A stretch of 22,966 bases of DNA from Candidatus Zhuqueibacterota bacterium (lineage in GTDB: Bacteria > BS750m-G25). How positions within the stretch are numbered: position 1 is the stretch's first letter; each line of letters opens with the position of its first letter. The translations under genes were made by a program, and so were the position numbers. Below the pieces are notes generated by a model that saw nothing but the letters and a program-made list of their open reading frames with translations, did not search any database and had not been told where the DNA came from. The stretch lies in NCBI GenBank assembly GCA_016783505.1, contig JADHWK010000037.1, positions 1 to 22,966 on the forward strand. Direction: 5' to 3'. Below are positions 22,765 through 22,966 of this stretch, piece after piece.

Positions 22765-22966
22765 ATGACCAAGATTACCTATAAAGATGTGGGGGTGGAC
22801 ATTCAGGCCGGGGAGGAGGCGGTAAGGTCTATCCGGAAAAAAGTCAGATCCACCTTTAATGGCCAGGTTTTAACCGACCTCGGCACCTTCGGCGCCCTCT
22901 TCCAGCCCAACTTGGAGGGTTACAGGGAACCGGTTCTGGTCGCCAGTGTGGACGGGGTGGGGACGA
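22765..22966 (+). CDS. purM: Phosphoribosylformylglycinamidine cyclo-ligase, N-terminal part
   Basis: From ATG 22765 the frame stays open to the window edge (67 codons): MTKITYKDVGVDIQAGEEAV, then a short helix and FGALFQP, ending EPVLVASVDGVGT. The YKDAGVDIxAG start and SVDGVGTK ATP-binding motif identify PurM (AIR synthetase, fifth step of purine synthesis). Only the first fifth is present. No SD or promoter is obvious upstream. Confidence 0.92.
   Translation, partial: MTKITYKDVGVDIQAGEEAVRSIRKKVRSTFNGQVLTDLGTFGALFQPNLEGYREPVLVASVDGVGT

Overview
The window is a bacterial chromosome segment built around the conserved transcription/translation/ribosome-maturation cluster rimP-nusA-infB-DUF503(ylxP)-rbfA-nrnA-truB-ribF-rpsO-pnp. 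An M16 peptidase, alanine dehydrogenase, an acyl-CoA synthetase, a DUF4416 protein and the start of purM follow. The organism looks Gram-negative: there is an exported beta-barrel-like protein with a terminal Phe and a membrane-anchored TPR protein. Several core genes (rimP, infB, DUF503, rbfA, truB, ribF) have no clear Shine-Dalgarno (SD) sequence, while others have strong ones. The TruB N-terminus resembles the Bacteroidetes/Chlorobi form. I infer an uncultivated lineage of FCB type (KSB1/Zixibacteria-like) or of deltaproteobacterial type; the assignment is weak.

Layout. 1-1439: aldo/keto reductase tail, terminator, AT-rich barrel protein and tRNA-Arg(CCU). 1440-2612: a purine/G-run tract, a TPR membrane protein, and a hairpin-rich noncoding element ending in a promoter plus terminator-like hairpin directly before rimP. 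2613-6884: rimP, nusA and infB, with no ylxR or L7Ae-like gene between nusA and infB. 6885-8799: a new promoter, then DUF503, rbfA and nrnA. 8800-9602: an inserted antitoxin/PIN-toxin pair whose toxin 3' end is broken. 9609-11732: truB and ribF, separated by 489 bp that holds a second, inverted copy of the hairpin-rich element. 11733-14418: an AT-rich accessory block (alpha/beta hydrolase, a conserved unknown gene with an in-frame TAA, a GNAT acetyltransferase) that splits the usual ribF-rpsO-pnp order. 14419-19459: rpsO, pnp, a repeat-bearing gap, M16 peptidase and ald. 19460-20265: a long gap with repeats, a possible decayed gene, tRNA-Leu(CAA) on the minus strand and a good promoter. 20266-22966: acyl-CoA synthetase, DUF4416 protein and the 5' end of purM.

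The core genes act together in ribosome assembly (RimP, RbfA, possibly DUF503), translation initiation (IF-2), transcription termination (NusA), tRNA modification (TruB), flavin cofactor synthesis (RibF) and RNA decay (PNPase, NrnA). The least ordinary material is noncoding: a roughly 220-bp repeat family with conserved ends and a palindrome-rich, variable interior, present twice in opposite orientation; a set of dyads with exactly 2-nt centres; and the hairpin abutting the rimP start codon. I found no CRISPR array, transposase, phage module or complete novel defence system.
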